DNA of 64,000 nucleotides from Sphingomonas ginsengisoli An et al. 2013 (GTDB lineage Bacteria > Pseudomonadota > Alphaproteobacteria > Sphingomonadales > Sphingomonadaceae): contig NZ_CP045434.1 of NCBI RefSeq assembly GCF_009363895.1, positions 1,240,001-1,304,000 of the forward strand, given 5' to 3'. The first letter of the stretch is position 1; each line of letters begins with the position of its first letter. A model generated the notes under the pieces. That model was not told where the DNA came from. It did no database searches and saw nothing but the letters and a program-made list of their open reading frames with translations. This document shows, in pieces, positions 1-8,600 of the stretch. A program made the position numbers and the translations under genes.

Positions 1-2
1 CC

Positions 3-392
3 GTGACGGCCCGGTCGCGCACAACCGGCCCCTCTCCTTACGAAATCGCCTACGGCTTCTCCCGCGCCGTCCGCGTCGGGGACCCAATCCTCATCTCGGG
101 CACGGCGCCGGTCGAGCCCGACGGGTCATCCACCCCAGGTGACGCAGCCGCCCAGGCGAGGCGGTGCTTCACCATCATCCTGACCGCGATCGAGGAACTC
201 GGCGGGACCGCCGCCGACGTGGTGCGGACGCGGATGTACATCACCGATCCGGCCGACGCCGATGCGGTCGGCGCGGTGCATGGCGAATTGTTCGGCGACG
301 TGCGGCCGGCCGCGACGATGGTCGTCGTTGCGGCGCTACTGCGCGACGAATGGCGGGTCGAGATCGAGGCCGAGGCGTTGCTGGCTCGCTGA
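3..392 (+). CDS. RidA family (YjgF/YER057c/UK114) protein
   Basis: A 129-residue protein of the RidA family, whose members hydrolyse reactive enamine/imine intermediates made by PLP enzymes and other amino acid catabolic steps. The length fits the family. The C-terminal half carries the family pattern RPAATMVVV followed by an acidic beta strand (VEIEAEA), and the arginine of that block is the usual ligand-binding residue. The frame opens with a GTG two bases from the window edge, so an upstream start cannot be excluded. It lies just upstream of, and on the same strand as, a branched-chain acid catabolic run, which fits a housekeeping detoxifying role there. The substrate cannot be told from sequence. 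Confidence 0.85.
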   Translation: MTARSRTTGPSPYEIAYGFSRAVRVGDPILISGTAPVEPDGSSTPGDAAAQARRCFTIILTAIEELGGTAADVVRTRMYITDPADADAVGAVHGELFGDVRPAATMVVVAALLRDEWRVEIEAEALLAR

Positions 393-474
393 CGGACACC
401 GTGCCGTAAGCGCGGACCCGTCTTTCGCCCGGCCGCTCTGGAAACTCGCCGATGAGGGGGCTAGGGCCGGCGCC

Positions 475-1617
475 ATGCAGCAATTCGAGCTCACCGAGGA
501 TCAGCAGCAGATCCAGGAGATGGCGCGCCAGTTCACGGCCGCCGAGATCACTCCCCATGCGGCCGAGTGGGACGAGAAGCACATCTTCCCCAAGGCGACG
601 ATCCGCCAGGCCGCCGAACTGGGTTTCGGAGCGATCTATGTCTCCGAGGAGAGCGGCGGGATCGGGCTCGGACGGCTCGAGGCGGCGCTGATTATGGAGG
701 CGATGGCCTATGGCTGCCCTTCGACCAGCGCCTTCATCTCGATCCACAACATGGCGTCGTGGATGATCGACCGCTTCGGCGGGCCGGAGGTCAAGGAGAA
801 GTATCTCCCGTCGATGATAACGATGGAGCGGATCGGCAGCTACTGCCTGACCGAGCCGTCGTCGGGATCGGACGCCTCGGCGCTCAAGACCAGGGCCGTG
901 CGCGACGGCGACCATTATGTCGTGTCGGGCTCCAAGGCGTTCATCTCGGGCGGCGGCGAGAACGAAATCTACGTCACCATGGTCCGCACCGGCGAGGACG
1001 GCCCCAAGGGCATTTCGTGCCTGGTGATCGAGAAGGACATGGCCGGTGTCAGCTTCGGCGCCAACGAGAAGAAGCTGGGCTGGCATTCGCAGCCCACCGC
1101 GCAGGTCAATTTCGACGAAGTGCGGGTGCCGATCGCCAACCGCGTCGGCGGCGAGGGCGAGGGCTTCCGCATCGCGATGATGGGATTGGACGGCGGGCGG
1201 CTCAACATCGGCGCCTGTTCGCTCGGCGGCGCGCAGCGCTGCCTCGACGAGGCGGTCAATTACACCAAGGAGCGCAAGCAGTTCGGCAATGCGCTGGCCG
1301 ACTTCCAGAACACCCAGTTCATGCTGGCCGACATGGAGACCGAGCTGCAGGCGGCGCGCTGGCTGCTCTATGTCGCAGCGGCCAAGGTCAGCGCCAATGC
1401 GCCCGACAAGACCAAGTTCGCGGCGATGGCCAAAAGGCTGGCGACCGACACCGGCTCGAGCGTGGTCGACCGGGCGCTCCAGCTCCACGGCGGCTACGGC
1501 TATCTGCAGGACTATCCGATCGAGCGCTTCTGGCGTGACTTGAGGGTCCATTCGATCCTGGAAGGCACCAACCAGATCATGCGGGTGATTACCGCGCGCG
1601 AAATGCTGCGCCAGTGA
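475..1617 (+). CDS. Acyl-CoA dehydrogenase, probably isobutyryl-CoA/short branched-chain type
   Basis: A 380-residue FAD-dependent acyl-CoA dehydrogenase of normal family length. The start ATG at 475 gives the standard N-terminus MQQFELTEDQQ; the open frame extends further upstream but has no family similarity there. Recognisable blocks are YCLTEPSSGSDA (FAD/substrate loop), the KAFISGGG segment, and the C-terminal LHGGYGY...EGTNQIMR region that closes the active site. The next gene overlaps by four bases and encodes a 3-hydroxyisobutyryl-CoA hydrolase, with mmsB further downstream. This context favours oxidation of isobutyryl-CoA to methacrylyl-CoA in valine degradation. The chain-length assignment rests on context, not on a decisive residue. 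Confidence 0.88.
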   Translation: MQQFELTEDQQQIQEMARQFTAAEITPHAAEWDEKHIFPKATIRQAAELGFGAIYVSEESGGIGLGRLEAALIMEAMAYGCPSTSAFISIHNMASWMIDRFGGPEVKEKYLPSMITMERIGSYCLTEPSSGSDASALKTRAVRDGDHYVVSGSKAFISGGGENEIYVTMVRTGEDGPKGISCLVIEKDMAGVSFGANEKKLGWHSQPTAQVNFDEVRVPIANRVGGEGEGFRIAMMGLDGGRLNIGACSLGGAQRCLDEAVNYTKERKQFGNALADFQNTQFMLADMETELQAARWLLYVAAAKVSANAPDKTKFAAMAKRLATDTGSSVVDRALQLHGGYGYLQDYPIERFWRDLRVHSILEGTNQIMRVITAREMLRQ

Positions 1618-2666
1618 CCGACGACGTCCTTATCGAGGTCGAAGGGCCGCTCGGTCGCATTCGGCTGAACCGGCCCAAGGCGATCCACGCGCTGACCCGC
1701 GAGATGTGCGAGGCGATCTCCGCCGCGCTGCTCGAGTGGCGCGATGACGCGGCGATCAAGGCGGTGGTGATCGACCATGCCGAGGGCCGTGGCTTCTGTG
1801 CCGGCGGCGACGTGGTGATGCTGGCGCGCAGCGGCGCCGCGGACGGACGCGATGCGGCGGGCTTCTTCTTCGCCGAATATCGTCTCAACCACCTGTTGTT
1901 CACTTGTCCCAAGCCGACCATCGCGATCATGGACGGGATCACGATGGGCGGCGGCGTCGGCATCGCCATGCCCTGCAAATATCGCGTCGCGACCGAAAAT
2001 ACGCGGCTGGCGATGCCCGAAACGGGGATTGGCCTGTTCCCGGACGTCGGCGGCGGCTGGTATTTGTCGCGGCTGCCGGGGCGAGTCGGTCAATTCATGG
2101 CGCTGACCGGCGCGCGGCTGGATGGCGCCGAGTGCAAATATCTCGGCCTCGCCACCCATTATGTCGAGCAGGCAAGCGTGCCGGAGATGCTCGAGAGGCT
2201 GGCCAAGACGCCCGGCCGCGCGGCGGGCGCCATCGGCGCGTTCGCGGCGACGCCGCCCGAGGCGCGGATCGAGAAGAATCTGCCGGCCATCGCCCGGCTG
2301 TTCGCTTCCGACCGGGTCGAGGAGGTGGTCGATGCGCTCGAGGCCGACGGTTCGGAGTGGGCGATCACCGAGCGCAACACGCTGGGCACGAAGAGCCCGC
2401 TGTCGTGCAAGGTGTCGCTGAAGCTGCTCGCCGCCGGCGCGGGGCGGACCGATTTCGCCGAAGAGATGCGCGCCGAATATGCGCTCGCCTGTCACGTGGT
2501 CCGCACCCACGACTTCATCGAAGGCGTGCGCGCGTTGCTGATCGACAAGGATCAGTCGCCCAAATGGGACCCGCTCGAGCCCGAGCAAGTCAGCGAGGCG
2601 ACCGTCGACGCGCTGTTCGCGCCCTTGCCCACCGGCGAGGAATGGACCCCCTTCCCTTCAGCCTGA
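1614..2666 (+). CDS. 3-hydroxyisobutyryl-CoA hydrolase (crotonase superfamily)
   Basis: A 350-residue crotonase-fold protein, longer than typical enoyl-CoA hydratases and matching 3-hydroxyisobutyryl-CoA hydrolases. It should remove CoA from 3-hydroxyisobutyryl-CoA in valine breakdown, releasing the substrate of MmsB. Visible motifs are [10 protein letters not shown] (oxyanion hole), [10 protein letters not shown] and [15 protein letters not shown], the last being characteristic of the hydrolase branch. The start is a GTG that overlaps the stop of the acyl-CoA dehydrogenase (GTGA), implying translational coupling. A crotonase paralogue follows after seven bases. Confidence 0.88.
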   Translation: MTDDVLIEVEGPLGRIRLNRPKAIHALTREMCEAISAALLEWRDDAAIKAVVIDHAEGRGFCAGGDVVMLARSGAADGRDAAGFFFAEYRLNHLLFTCPKPTIAIMDGITMGGGVGIAMPCKYRVATENTRLAMPETGIGLFPDVGGGWYLSRLPGRVGQFMALTGARLDGAECKYLGLATHYVEQASVPEMLERLAKTPGRAAGAIGAFAATPPEARIEKNLPAIARLFASDRVEEVVDALEADGSEWAITERNTLGTKSPLSCKVSLKLLAAGAGRTDFAEEMRAEYALACHVVRTHDFIEGVRALLIDKDQSPKWDPLEPEQVSEATVDALFAPLPTGEEWTPFPSA

Positions 2667-2673
2667 GGAATCC

Positions 2674-3450
2674 ATGGCCGAGTACAGCACCATCCTCGTC
2701 GAGCAGCGCGACGCCGTCACGCTCATCACCCTCAACCGGCCGCAAGCGCTTAACGCGCTCAACAGCGAGGTGCTCAAGGACCTGATCGCCGCCTTCGCCG
2801 CCTACGACGCGGACGACAGCCAGCGCTGCCTCGTGCTGACCGGCAGCGAAAAGGCGTTCGCGGCGGGCGCCGACATCAAGGAGATGCAGGCCCAAGCCTT
2901 CGCCGACATGTATTCGTCGAACTTCTTCGCTGGCTGGGAGCAGGTCACCGCAACCCGCAAGCCATGGATCGCGGCGGTCAACGGCTTTGCGCTAGGCGGC
3001 GGGTGCGAAGTGGCGATGATGGCCGACTTCATCATTGCCGGCGACAAGGCGCGCTTCGGCCAGCCCGAGATCAAGCTGGGCGTCACCCCGGGCATGGGCG
3101 GATCGCAGCGGCTGACGCTGGCGATCGGCAAGGCCAAGGCGATGGAGATGTGCCTGACCGGGCGGATGATGGGCGCGGAAGAAGCCGAGCGGTCCGGGCT
3201 GGTCGCCAAGGTCGTGCCGGCGGAGAGCCTGGTCGAGGAGGCGCTCAAGACCGCCGCCGAGATCGCCGCCATGCCCCCGCTCGCCGCGATCGCGGTCAAG
3301 GAAATGGTCAATGGCGCGCTCGAGCAGTCGCTGACCCAGGGGATCCGGTTCGAACGCCGGCTGTTCCACGGGCTGTTCGGGACGCAGGATCAAAAGGAAG
3401 GCATGGCTGCCTTCGTCGAGAAGCGTCCGGGGAATTGGACGGGACGGTAA
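2674..3450 (+). CDS. Enoyl-CoA hydratase
   Basis: A 258-residue crotonase. It hydrates a trans-2-enoyl-CoA or methacrylyl-CoA to the 3-hydroxyacyl-CoA. The oxyanion-hole segment [13 protein letters not shown] and the segment GFALGGGCE are present, and [17 protein letters not shown] contains the catalytic glutamate region. The length is standard. Its place between the 3-hydroxyisobutyryl-CoA hydrolase and mmsB suggests it supplies the hydration step between the dehydrogenase and the hydrolase. A general beta-oxidation role is equally compatible with the motifs. Confidence 0.9.
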   Translation: MAEYSTILVEQRDAVTLITLNRPQALNALNSEVLKDLIAAFAAYDADDSQRCLVLTGSEKAFAAGADIKEMQAQAFADMYSSNFFAGWEQVTATRKPWIAAVNGFALGGGCEVAMMADFIIAGDKARFGQPEIKLGVTPGMGGSQRLTLAIGKAKAMEMCLTGRMMGAEEAERSGLVAKVVPAESLVEEALKTAAEIAAMPPLAAIAVKEMVNGALEQSLTQGIRFERRLFHGLFGTQDQKEGMAAFVEKRPGNWTGR

Positions 3451-3699
3451 GTGGACGGCGCCGGGCCCTTCATCGTTTCCGCGATGGTGGTGGCCCTCGT
3501 AGTGGGACTGGTCGCGGCCATCCTGCGCCGCTGGTGGGTTGCCCTGCTGGTCGGCACGCTCTTCGGTGAGCTGGCGTTTCTGGTCTTCGTGCCAATTTAC
3601 GTCTGGATGTTCTGGGCGCCGGGGTTCCTGCCTTTCGCGATCATCCCGGCTGGCCTAGGCGTGACGATCGGAGCATTTTTGCGGAAGAGACGGCGGTAA
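3451..3699 (+). CDS. Small hydrophobic membrane protein, unknown function
   Basis: An 82-residue protein starting with GTG immediately after the stop of the enoyl-CoA hydratase and ending one base before mmsB, so it is tightly embedded in the catabolic operon. Three hydrophobic segments are visible (about residues 5-25, 30-50 and 52-72), ending in a basic tail (RKRRR), consistent with an inner-membrane protein. I recognise no family. The tight packing is the main argument that it is a real gene. Confidence 0.6.
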   Translation: MDGAGPFIVSAMVVALVVGLVAAILRRWWVALLVGTLFGELAFLVFVPIYVWMFWAPGFLPFAIIPAGLGVTIGAFLRKRRR

Positions 3700-3700
3700 C

Positions 3701-4609
3701 ATGGCCAAGGTAGCATTCATCGGTCTGGGCAACATGGGCGGCGGGATGGCCGCGAACCTCGCCAAGGCGGGGCATGAAGTGCGGGCGTTCGACCTCAGCG
3801 AAGCCGCGCTGGCCAAGGCCGAGGAGCGCGGCGCGACGCGGGCGGCCGATGCGTCCGCCGCCGTCCAGGATGCCGAGGCGGTGATCACCATGTTGCCCGC
3901 CGGCAAGCATGTGGCCGAAGTCTATCGCTCGGCGGTGTTCGGCAAGGCGCCGACGTCTGCCATCCTGCTCGATTGTTCGACCATCGACGTCGATACAGCG
4001 CGTACCGTCGAGGAGGAAGCGACCGCCGCCGGCTACACGATGGTCGACGCGCCGGTGTCGGGTGGCATCGCGGCGGCCGAGGGCGGCACGCTGACCTTCA
4101 TGGTGGGCGGGTCGGATGACGGATTCGAGCGGGCGCGGCCCTATCTCGAGCAAATGGGCAAGGCGGTGATCCACGCCGGCCAGGCGGGTGCGGGCCAGGC
4201 GGCGAAGATCTGCAATAACATGCTGCTCGGCGCGACGATGGTGGCGACCTGCGAGACCTTTGCGCTGGCGAAGAAGCTCGGGCTCGACCTTCAGACCTTT
4301 TACGACATCTCGTCCAAGGCGTCGGGGCAGAGCTGGTCGATGACGTCCTATTGTCCGGTGCCGGGCGTCGGGCCGGAAACGCCGGCGGACCGCGACTATC
4401 AGGGTGGGTTCGCGACCGCGCTCATGCTCAAGGATTTGAAGCTCGCCGCCGAGGCGGCACGCGCGGCGGGTGCCTACACGCCGATGGGCGGCGAGGCGGA
4501 GGAACTCTATCAGCGCTTCGCCGATCGCGGCGGCGCGGGGCTCGACTTCAGTGCGATCATCAAGATGATCGACGATAGCTGGACGCCGCCCGCCGACGCG
4601 GGCAGGTAA
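3701..4609 (+). CDS. mmsB: 3-hydroxyisobutyrate dehydrogenase
   Basis: A 302-residue beta-hydroxyacid dehydrogenase that oxidises 3-hydroxyisobutyrate to methylmalonate semialdehyde with NAD in valine catabolism. The N-terminus has the Rossmann motif GLGNMGGGMAANL. The substrate-binding block DAPVSGGIAAAEGGTL follows, and the catalytic lysine sits in GQAAKICNN. The length is standard for MmsB. It is the last gene of the valine-type run. The partner mmsA (semialdehyde dehydrogenase) is not in the window and may lie upstream of position 1. Confidence 0.92.
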   Translation: MAKVAFIGLGNMGGGMAANLAKAGHEVRAFDLSEAALAKAEERGATRAADASAAVQDAEAVITMLPAGKHVAEVYRSAVFGKAPTSAILLDCSTIDVDTARTVEEEATAAGYTMVDAPVSGGIAAAEGGTLTFMVGGSDDGFERARPYLEQMGKAVIHAGQAGAGQAAKICNNMLLGATMVATCETFALAKKLGLDLQTFYDISSKASGQSWSMTSYCPVPGVGPETPADRDYQGGFATALMLKDLKLAAEAARAAGAYTPMGGEAEELYQRFADRGGAGLDFSAIIKMIDDSWTPPADAGR

Positions 4610-4636
4610 GCGATCCGTACTTTGGGAGGATATTCC

Positions 4637-5083
4637 ATGAAGTTGCTGCTCGGCCTTGCTGCCCTCGCCACGCTGGCCGCCGCCGCCCCGCTGTCCAAGG
4701 ACAACGCCCTCGCGCTGATGCACGACCGCCATGAGAATATGGGATTGATCGGCAAGTCGATGCGGGCTGCCAAGCAAGGCCTCGATGCCGGCAATGTCGC
4801 GCAGGTCCGCACCGCGGCCGCGACGATCGACGCGCTGTCGGCCAAAACCGCGGGAATGTTCCCGGTCGGCACCGGACCCGACGTCGGCAAGACCCACGCC
4901 AAGCCCGACATCTGGGCGCACCCGCAGGACTTCGCCGCGGCGATGCGCAATTTCCGCACCGCCGCCGCCGGCTTCAACCGCGCCGCGCAAGGCAGCGACG
5001 TCAATGCGATGAAGCTGGCGCATGCCAACCTCGGCAAGACCTGCGGCGCCTGCCACGACCGCTTCCGCGTCAAGGATGACTGA
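4637..5083 (+). CDS. Cytochrome c-556/c-prime-like periplasmic haem protein
   Basis: A 148-residue secreted c-type cytochrome. An N-terminal signal peptide (MKLLLGLAALATLAAAAP) precedes a helical domain, and a single CGACH haem motif sits near the C-terminus, the layout of the four-helix-bundle cytochrome c-prime/c556 family. The ATG at 4637 was chosen because a GGAGGA ribosome site lies seven bases upstream; an in-frame TTG 15 bases earlier overlaps that site. It overlaps the next gene, a cytochrome b561, by eight bases, so the two probably form an electron transfer pair across the inner membrane. Confidence 0.88.
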   Translation: MKLLLGLAALATLAAAAPLSKDNALALMHDRHENMGLIGKSMRAAKQGLDAGNVAQVRTAAATIDALSAKTAGMFPVGTGPDVGKTHAKPDIWAHPQDFAAAMRNFRTAAAGFNRAAQGSDVNAMKLAHANLGKTCGACHDRFRVKDD

Positions 5084-5774
5084 GGCTGACCCCGCCACGC
5101 CGGTGGCGGAGGCGACTTTGGCCGCCCCGGTGTGGGACGCCCCCGTGCGGCTGGTCCACTGGAACCTGGTACTGCTGGTCGCCTTCTCCTGGTGGTCGGC
5201 GGAGTATCATCACACCGACTGGCATTTGTGGAGCGGCTACGGGGTGCTGTTCCTCGTCAGCTTCCGCTTGCTGTGGGGCGTCTTCGGTAGTTCGACGGCG
5301 CGGTTCGCCGGCTTCGTCCGCGGTCCGCGCGGCGTGATCGACTATCTGCGCCGGGCGCATCGCTGGGACCGCATCGGCCACACCCCGCTTGGCGCGCTGA
5401 GCGTGGTCGCGCTGCTCGGGCTGATCGCCGCGCAGCTTTATTTCGGGTTGATCACCACCGACGAGGACGGCCTCGTTGCCGGGCCGCTCAATCGGTTGGT
5501 CGACTTCGAGACCGGCGAGTTGGCGCGGACCATCCACCACCAATTGTTCAACGTGTTGCTGGGCTTCATCGTCCTCCATATCGGCGCGATCGCTTTCTAT
5601 CGCGTCGTGAGGGCCAAGGACCTCGTCGGGCCGATGGTGCGCGGGAAAGCGACGGTTCCCGCGGGCACCGCGCCGTTCGTGCCGGCGTCGACCGGCCGGC
5701 TCGTCATCGCGCTGCTGCTGGCTGCCGCCTTCACCGCCTGGGTCATCATGGGCGCGCCGCCGTTCAAGCCTTGA
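5076..5774 (+). CDS. Cytochrome b561 domain membrane protein
   Basis: A 232-residue integral membrane dihaem cytochrome b561 (bacterial, Ni-hydrogenase cytochrome b type). The N-terminal pattern VWDAPVRLVHWNLV is the hallmark of the family and its histidine is a haem ligand. Further histidines lie in helices at AEYHHTDWH, HTPLG, and IHHQLFNVLLGFIVLH. About four to five hydrophobic helices are visible. The start ATG at 5076 lies inside the end of the cytochrome c gene (8-base overlap). It probably passes electrons between the quinone pool and the periplasmic cytochrome c. Confidence 0.88.
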   Translation: MTEADPATPVAEATLAAPVWDAPVRLVHWNLVLLVAFSWWSAEYHHTDWHLWSGYGVLFLVSFRLLWGVFGSSTARFAGFVRGPRGVIDYLRRAHRWDRIGHTPLGALSVVALLGLIAAQLYFGLITTDEDGLVAGPLNRLVDFETGELARTIHHQLFNVLLGFIVLHIGAIAFYRVVRAKDLVGPMVRGKATVPAGTAPFVPASTGRLVIALLLAAAFTAWVIMGAPPFKP

Positions 5775-5805
5775 TCCGTGCTCACCGGCGCGCCACATCG
5801 CGCGC

Positions 5806-6381
5806 ATGCTGATCGAGACCGCCCCGACGCCCAACCCGGCGACCAAGAAGTTCCTGCCCGGCGTGCCGGTGATGGAAGCGGGCAGCCGCGATTTCCCCGA
5901 CGCCGACAGCGCCGGCGCCTCGCCGCTGGCCGAGGCGCTGTTCCGCACCGGCGAAGTCGAGGGCGTCTTCTTCGGCCGCGATTTCGTCTCCGTGACAGCG
6001 GTACCTGGCGTCGACTGGGCCGGGCTCGAACTCGACGTGCTGCAGATCCTGCTCGACCATTTTGCGAGTGGCGCGCCGCTGTTCGCCGCGGGCAGCGCGG
6101 CGGGCATCCAGGTCGCGCCCGACGAGACGGTGGTCGAGGAAGACCCGGCCGATGCCGACATTGTCGCGCAGATCCACGACCTGCTCGAGACGCGCGTCCG
6201 CCCGGCGGTTGCGCAGGACGGCGGCGACATCGTCTATCGCGGCTATCGCTCGGGCACGCTCTACCTCGCGATGCAGGGCGCCTGCGCCGGTTGCCCGTCG
6301 TCGGCGGTGACGCTCAAGCGCGGCGTCGAGAACCTCATTCGCCACTACGTCCCCGAAGTGGAGACGGTCGAAGCGGTCTGA
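5806..6381 (+). CDS. NifU family Fe-S scaffold/carrier protein
   Basis: A 191-residue Nfu-type protein that receives and delivers [4Fe-4S] clusters to target enzymes in the cytoplasm. It has the two-domain build common in alphaproteobacteria and mitochondria. The N-terminal Nfu_N domain starts IETAPTPNPATKKF. The C-terminal NifU domain (from about residue 115) carries the cluster-binding pair in GACAGCPSS. The start ATG at 5806 follows the cytochrome gene by 31 bases. Confidence 0.93.
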   Translation: MLIETAPTPNPATKKFLPGVPVMEAGSRDFPDADSAGASPLAEALFRTGEVEGVFFGRDFVSVTAVPGVDWAGLELDVLQILLDHFASGAPLFAAGSAAGIQVAPDETVVEEDPADADIVAQIHDLLETRVRPAVAQDGGDIVYRGYRSGTLYLAMQGACAGCPSSAVTLKRGVENLIRHYVPEVETVEAV

Positions 6382-6424
6382 CGGGGTTGCCCCGAACGAC
6401 GAACAGTGGCCAAACTGGCCGGCG

Positions 6425-7033
6425 ATGATCCTCGCGCTCGACACGTCCACCGCTGCCTGCACCGCCGCCTTGTTCGATTCTGACGGGGCGTTGCTGGCGC
6501 GCGCCGACGAGGTGATCGGGCGCGGTCATGCCGAGCGGCTGGTCCCGATGATCGCGGAGATGCTCGGCGGTCGCGCACCGGAAACGGTGCTGGTCGGCTG
6601 CGGGCCAGGCAGCTTCACCGGCCTACGGGTCGCGATCGCCGCCGCGCACGGGCTGGCGATCGGCTGGGACGCGGACCTGCGCGGGTTCAATTCGCTTGCG
6701 CTGCTTGCCGCCGGGGCGCCCGGCGCCGGGCGGGTAGTAGCGGCGGTGGCCGGCGGGCATGGCGAGCTGTTCCTGCAGTCGTTTTCTCGCGCTCCATTGG
6801 CGGCCGAGGGGCCGCTCCTCAATTTGCGCGCTGAGGACGCGGCGGCCGCGATCGATGCGCCGCTGGTGGTCGGCACGGGCGCGGCGGCGCTGGTCGCGGC
6901 GCGCGGGTTCGGCGAGGCCCTCGATTGCCTGCCGGCGGCGGCGGACGCCCTGCTACTACCGACGGCGCTGGCCAACCTTCCGCCGCGGCCGGTCTATGCC
7001 CGTGCCCCAGACGCCCGGCCCAAGGCCGCATGA
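6425..7033 (+). CDS. tsaB: tRNA threonylcarbamoyladenosine biosynthesis protein TsaB
   Basis: A 202-residue ASKHA-fold protein that partners TsaD (and TsaE) in making t6A at position 37 of ANN-decoding tRNAs. The N-terminus MILALDTSTAACTAAL is typical, and GCGPGSFTGLRVAIAAAHGLA is the family signature block. It overlaps rimI through ATGA, the usual tsaB-rimI arrangement. The length is slightly short of the E. coli protein, as in other alphaproteobacteria. Confidence 0.93.
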   Translation: MILALDTSTAACTAALFDSDGALLARADEVIGRGHAERLVPMIAEMLGGRAPETVLVGCGPGSFTGLRVAIAAAHGLAIGWDADLRGFNSLALLAAGAPGAGRVVAAVAGGHGELFLQSFSRAPLAAEGPLLNLRAEDAAAAIDAPLVVGTGAAALVAARGFGEALDCLPAAADALLLPTALANLPPRPVYARAPDARPKAA

Positions 7034-7506
7034 GCGACCGCATCCCAACGTCGATCAGCCTGCGCCCGGCCGGCGGCGGCGAGCTCGACGCGGTGATGCG
7101 GATCATGGAAGCGGCGTTCGACTCCAGTTTCGGCGAGGCCTGGACCCGCGCGCAATGCGCCGGGATCTTGCCGATGCACGGAGTGGCGATGACACTGGCG
7201 TTGAGCGGCGACACGCCGGTCGGCTTCAGCCTGGTGCGGACGGTCGCCGGCGAATCCGAGTTGCTGTTGCTCGCCGTCCTGCCCGAGTGGCGCGGCCGCG
7301 GCGTCGGGACGGCGCTGGTCGACAACTTCATCGCGGACGGTGGCAAGGCCGGGGCGCGCCACCTCCATCTCGAAGTGCGCGACGGTAATAGTGCGCTGGG
7401 ACTGTACCGCCGCGCCGGGTTCCGGCTGGTTGGGCGCCGCAGCAAATATTACCGCGGTGCTGACGGCCAGCAGTTCGATGCCTTGACCATGGCGATCGAA
7501 AACTAG
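7030..7506 (+). CDS. rimI: Ribosomal protein S18-alanine N-acetyltransferase-type GNAT protein RimI
   Basis: A 158-residue GNAT acetyltransferase with the acetyl-CoA loop in PEWRGRGVGTALV and the C-terminal pattern NSALGLYRRAGFRLVGRRSKYYRG typical of RimI. The start ATG at 7030 overlaps the stop of tsaB (ATGA). Frames reaching further upstream are inside tsaB and are not used. RimI acetylates the N-terminus of ribosomal protein S18 in E. coli; the exact substrate here is inferred from synteny. Confidence 0.88.
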   Translation: MSDRIPTSISLRPAGGGELDAVMRIMEAAFDSSFGEAWTRAQCAGILPMHGVAMTLALSGDTPVGFSLVRTVAGESELLLLAVLPEWRGRGVGTALVDNFIADGGKAGARHLHLEVRDGNSALGLYRRAGFRLVGRRSKYYRGADGQQFDALTMAIEN

Positions 7507-7507
7507 T

Positions 7508-7546
7508 CTTGACGCCAAGTCTTCATTTGCAAGACTTGATACGCCA
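7508..7546. promoter_or_regulatory. Inverted repeat and direct repeat upstream of mucR-like gene
   Basis: The segment holds an 8-bp perfect inverted repeat, CAAGTCTT (7516-7523) and AAGACTTG (7531-7538), separated by seven bases. It also holds a near-direct repeat: CTTGACGCCAA near 7509 and CTTGATACGCCAA near 7534. No T-run follows, so it does not look like a terminator for rimI. The spot is about 90 bases upstream of a MucR-type regulator, a family that usually represses its own promoter, so an operator is the simplest reading. Confidence 0.4.
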
Positions 7547-7625
7547 AAGAAAAGAAACTAGGTCGCGCCCCACGACGGGATGTATCCGGAAGCGCGAGTT
7601 TAACCTCGGTTAGGAATATGAAAAG

Positions 7626-8051
7626 ATGAATGACAATGACGTCGGTCAGGACACGCTGATCACATTGACTGCCGACATCGTCGCGGCGCACGTCAGCAAC
7701 AATAGCGTCGCGGTCAATGACCTGCCGCAACTCATTCAGAACGTTCACGGTGCCTTGAGCGGTCTTGGTGGCCAGCCCGCGGTGCCCGAAGTCAAGCAGG
7801 AGCCCAAGGTTCCGGTCCGCTCCTCGGTCAAGCCCGACTTCATAGTCTGCCTCGAGGACGGCAAGAAGTTGAAGATGCTCAAGCGGCATCTGATGACCCA
7901 CTATAACATGACTCCGGACCAGTACCGGCAGAAGTGGAACCTGGCTGCCGACTATCCGATGGTTGCGCCTAATTATGCCGAGCAGCGCCGCACGCTCGCC
8001 AAGTCGATCGGGCTCGGCACCAAGCGCAAGCGCACCGCCCGCGCCAAGTAA
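7626..8051 (+). CDS. MucR/Ros family transcriptional regulator
   Basis: A 141-residue DNA-binding protein of the Ros/MucR family, global regulators of exopolysaccharide, motility and surface genes in alphaproteobacteria. The N-terminal oligomerisation part begins [17 protein letters not shown]. The C-terminal zinc-finger-like module runs from [17 protein letters not shown] to [12 protein letters not shown], with one Cys, an Asp and two His as candidate ligands. The C-terminus is strongly basic ([11 protein letters not shown]). The gene stands alone behind a 120-base leader holding an inverted repeat. Exopolysaccharide targets are not visible nearby, though several PEP-CTERM genes lie in the window. 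Confidence 0.93.
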   Translation: MNDNDVGQDTLITLTADIVAAHVSNNSVAVNDLPQLIQNVHGALSGLGGQPAVPEVKQEPKVPVRSSVKPDFIVCLEDGKKLKMLKRHLMTHYNMTPDQYRQKWNLAADYPMVAPNYAEQRRTLAKSIGLGTKRKRTARAK

Positions 8052-8063
8052 TATCGGCGAGGT

Positions 8064-8090
8064 CGTCGCCCGGCCGCGGGCCGGGTGACG
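8064..8090. terminator. Strong stem-loop after mucR-like gene
   Basis: Eleven base pairs with one G-T wobble (8064-8074 with 8080-8090) around a five-base loop, GC-rich. It is nested inside a second inverted repeat, GGCGAGGTC (8056-8064) and GACCTCGCC (8101-8109). No clear T-run follows, so termination is inferred from position between two independent genes. Confidence 0.4.
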
Positions 8091-8134
8091 ATCTCTCCTA
8101 GACCTCGCCGCCCGGGCATCCTACCTTGCGGCCC

Positions 8135-8560
8135 ATGCACCGAATGATCGACATCGAGGCGCTCTGCGCGGAAAAGGGGCTGCGCATCACCGAGCAGCGC
8201 CGGACGATCGCGCGCGTTATCTCGGAAGCCGAGGATCATCCCGACGTCGAGACGCTCCACGGCCGGGCCGCGGCGGTCGATTCCAACATCTCCATCGCCA
8301 CCGTTTACCGTACGGTCCGCTTGTTCGAGGAAGCCGGCATCCTCGAGCGGCACGAGTTCGGCCGCGACGGCCGCGCGCGTTACGAAGCGGTGACCGAGGA
8401 ACATCACGACCATCTCATCGACGTCGAGAGCGGCAAGGTGATCGAATTCCATGACGAGGAGCTCGAGTTTCACAAGCGCCGGGTCGCCGAGAAGCTCGGC
8501 TTCCGCCTGGTCGACCACCGGATGGAGCTCTACGGCGTCCCCCTCGACCGCGACCGCTAG
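8135..8560 (+). CDS. fur: Fur family metal-responsive transcriptional regulator
   Basis: A Fur-superfamily repressor of 141 residues. The winged helix (IATVYRTVRLFEEAGILERHEFG) is followed by the metal-binding region with EEHHDHLIDVESGKVIEF. There is no C-terminal CxxC pair, as in many alphaproteobacterial Fur/Mur proteins, so iron versus manganese sensing cannot be settled. The start could be the ATG at 8135 or the one at 8144; both keep the N-terminal helix MIDIEALCAEKGLRIT. It heads a same-strand string running into plsC and miaB. Confidence 0.85.
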   Translation: MHRMIDIEALCAEKGLRITEQRRTIARVISEAEDHPDVETLHGRAAAVDSNISIATVYRTVRLFEEAGILERHEFGRDGRARYEAVTEEHHDHLIDVESGKVIEFHDEELEFHKRRVAEKLGFRLVDHRMELYGVPLDRDR

Positions 8561-8600
8561 ACCAAGCTCGACGCTTCGGGCCGCGGGGAGGCTGGCGGCG

